Origin: Tannerella sp.
GTDB taxonomy: Bacteria; Bacteroidota; Bacteroidia; Bacteroidales; Tannerellaceae
Direction: 5' to 3'
DNA length: 6,623 bases
Assembly: GCA_031277235.1 (NCBI GenBank)
Contig: JAITMT010000431.1
Location: forward strand, 1-6,623
Part shown: positions 6,101 through 6,623 of the stretch, one piece after another
Layout: every line of letters starts with the position of its first letter
Numbering within the stretch: the first letter of the stretch is position 1
Program-made: the position numbers and the translations under genes
The notes under the pieces: model-generated
Database searches by the model: none
What the model was told of the DNA's origin: nothing
Seen by the model: only the letters and a program-made list of their open reading frames with translations

Positions 6101-6623
6101 GACGCGGACAACATCAATCCCGACGGCTCGCTGGCAAATCCCGAACAGCGCTGGGGCGGAATGATGCGGAATTTAGACCAAACGGACTTTGAAGCCGCTA
6201 ATTTTCAATATATTGAATTTTGGATGATGGATCCGTTCATCTACAATACCACCGCCAAGGGAGGCGATTTGTACTTCAATCTCGGCGAGATTTCGGAAGA
6301 CGTGTTGAGGGACGAAAAGAAATTTTTTGAAAACGGTTTGCCCATTGACGGCAACATGTCGCAGGTGGACACGACAGTTTGGGGAAAAGTGCCGCTGCAA
6401 CAAAGCACGGTCTATGCTTTCGACAATACCGCCGGCGCTCGCGCGTTGCAGGACGTCGGTTTTAACGGAATTTCGTCCGCCGAAGAACGCAGCGCCAACG
6501 GTCAATTCCCCGCCTACGACGACTTTCTCGCGAGACTTAGCGCCAATCTGCCGCAGGAAACGCAACTCGCCATGCAAAACGACCCCTTCTCGCCGCTCAA
6601 CGACCCCGCTACCGATGATTACC
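3146..6623 (+). CDS. sprA: SprA (Sov), type IX secretion outer-membrane translocon, N-terminal half
   Basis: The frame is open for 1159 codons to the window end; full-length SprA is about 2400 residues, so roughly half is present. SprA forms the very large single-chain 36-strand outer-membrane barrel through which T9SS cargo leaves the cell, with partners such as PorV. Start choice: the frame opens after TAA at 3131-3133, and TTG at 3146 is the only usual start before ATG 3182. It gives a proper signal peptide (ITRKVK, hydrophobic 8-22, cleavage near Ala24), whereas ATG 3182 removes the charged part. A QDS/QDT-rich linker follows. Family blocks include NYLFRSKVGDMDLVTP (122-137), FDFQTDIQAN near 236, a KLPYIASG...IEVWITN segment (from 375), YLDDFE (863-868), RALFAWYYID, LAYYPTERGPYN, RWGGMMRNLDQTDFE (from 1002) and GGDLYFNLGEISEDVL (from 1039). 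No frameshift or stop was found. Long antisense ORFs opposite it are codon-bias shadows. Confidence 0.95.
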   Translation, partial: MITRKVKYLIIVMICISGISVLNAGYTHNYFIYNTLQSPQDTLPAPQDSVRQDSTLLQTDETVQDSVGTLLFPVKKTVSDGYYDLTPKSTLTLKDFTQKSSLDLKDPENLIDTVEYDLKSGNYLFRSKVGDMDLVTPLQMTPEEYQKWSMEQSLYQYFQQRNQAAIDSSLSAGTSGANRFNLMDMQFDIGGADRLFGPGGVRLRSSGSLNVGLGLKTSKTDNPSIPLRSRSRTFFDFQTDIQANMQAQVGTKINFRLDYDTESMFNFDQSQLKLAYSGEEDEIIKSLEGGNVSMSTNNSLIRGGSALFGVKTDLQFGKLRFRAIVAQQESESRSINSKGKTQMTPFEISAESYDENRHYFLAHYFREHYDAAMSKLPYIASGVRIKRIEVWITNKSSNYGQARNIIAFSDLGEHDVISNPQFSPSGNLDIPQNEANTLYRTVVDNYSGAREISTVSQTFDGFIEGGKDYEKIESARLLSPSEYTLNEQLGYISLNMQLQTDEVLAVAYEFTYNDGAVYQVGEFSSDNSEKTSQNLYLKMLKGTSLSPTMPFWDLMMKNIYNIPNAYSVQKEKFRLDVVYKSDTTGTYIYTIPEGNIKDRTLLRVMNLDRLNMNDEAYPDGFFDYVDGFTVISSNGRIIFPVVEPFGSHLRKQIGNDAIADKYVYQELYDSTLTIAKQIAEKNKFIMRGQYSGSSSNRLSLGATNVARGSVVVKANGMILTENVDYVVNYSSGTVDIVNENLLSSNANISVSMENQSMFSMQRKTMFGADLNYEFSKNFNLGTTIMHLSEMPLTTKTSFGEESVKNTLWGLNLDYKGESQWLTNMFDKLPLLQLSQPSTFSVNAEFAHLIAGHYENRYAGEYSYLDDFESTQGESDLLNPYFWNLASTPYENSGSTLFPEAGKTNDIEYGKNRALFAWYYIDRMFTGRRSALRPSHITDEDISNHYVRAVLSTELFPDRDLGYNEDNYLNVLNLAYYPTERGPYNLDADNINPDGSLANPEQRWGGMMRNLDQTDFEAANFQYIEFWMMDPFIYNTTAKGGDLYFNLGEISEDVLRDEKKFFENGLPIDGNMSQVDTTVWGKVPLQQSTVYAFDNTAGARALQDVGFNGISSAEERSANGQFPAYDDFLARLSANLPQETQLAMQNDPFSPLNDPATDDY

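Overview
The window looks like a chromosomal segment from a Bacteroidota bacterium, probably order Bacteroidales. Three things point there: a gene for the giant type IX secretion translocon SprA (called Sov in Porphyromonas) directly behind ruvA, a lipoprotein with the N-terminal pattern of the Bacteroides 6-bladed beta-propeller family, and two promoter candidates matching the Bacteroidota consensus (TTTG, about 19-21 nt, TAnnTTTG). Start codons are preceded by A-rich sequence instead of a clear Shine-Dalgarno. The assignment to phylum is firm; order and anything finer are inference.

Left half, all genes on the minus strand: ridA (1740-2123) and a cation diffusion facilitator gene (809-1690) form a probable two-gene operon read right to left, driven by a promoter at 2143-2174. 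Further left, a beta-propeller lipoprotein (1-431, cut by the window edge) has its own promoter at 449-479. Between the CDF stop and that promoter lies about 330 bp without a credible gene. It is largely occupied by a nested palindromic element (core 560-711) with a separate hairpin at 741-776.

Right half, plus strand: a 323-bp divergent spacer carrying phased T-tracts leads to ruvA (2447-3037, Holliday-junction recognition). A 108-bp spacer made mostly of short tandem repeats follows, then sprA (from a TTG at 3146 to the window end, about 1159 codons, roughly the N-terminal half). ruvA and sprA have no evident functional link; their adjacency is a recurrent Bacteroidota gene order as far as I know.

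The most unusual content is non-coding. First, a 152-bp element with perfect dyad symmetry whose arms are themselves small palindromes (REPIN- or MITE-like). Second, two independent 49-bp arrays of exactly seven GTTCRRR-like heptamers, one filling the entire ridA-CDF spacer to the base and one just after ruvA. Third, an array of four octamers next to the second heptamer array. No CRISPR array, tRNA, rRNA, transposase or defence gene is visible.
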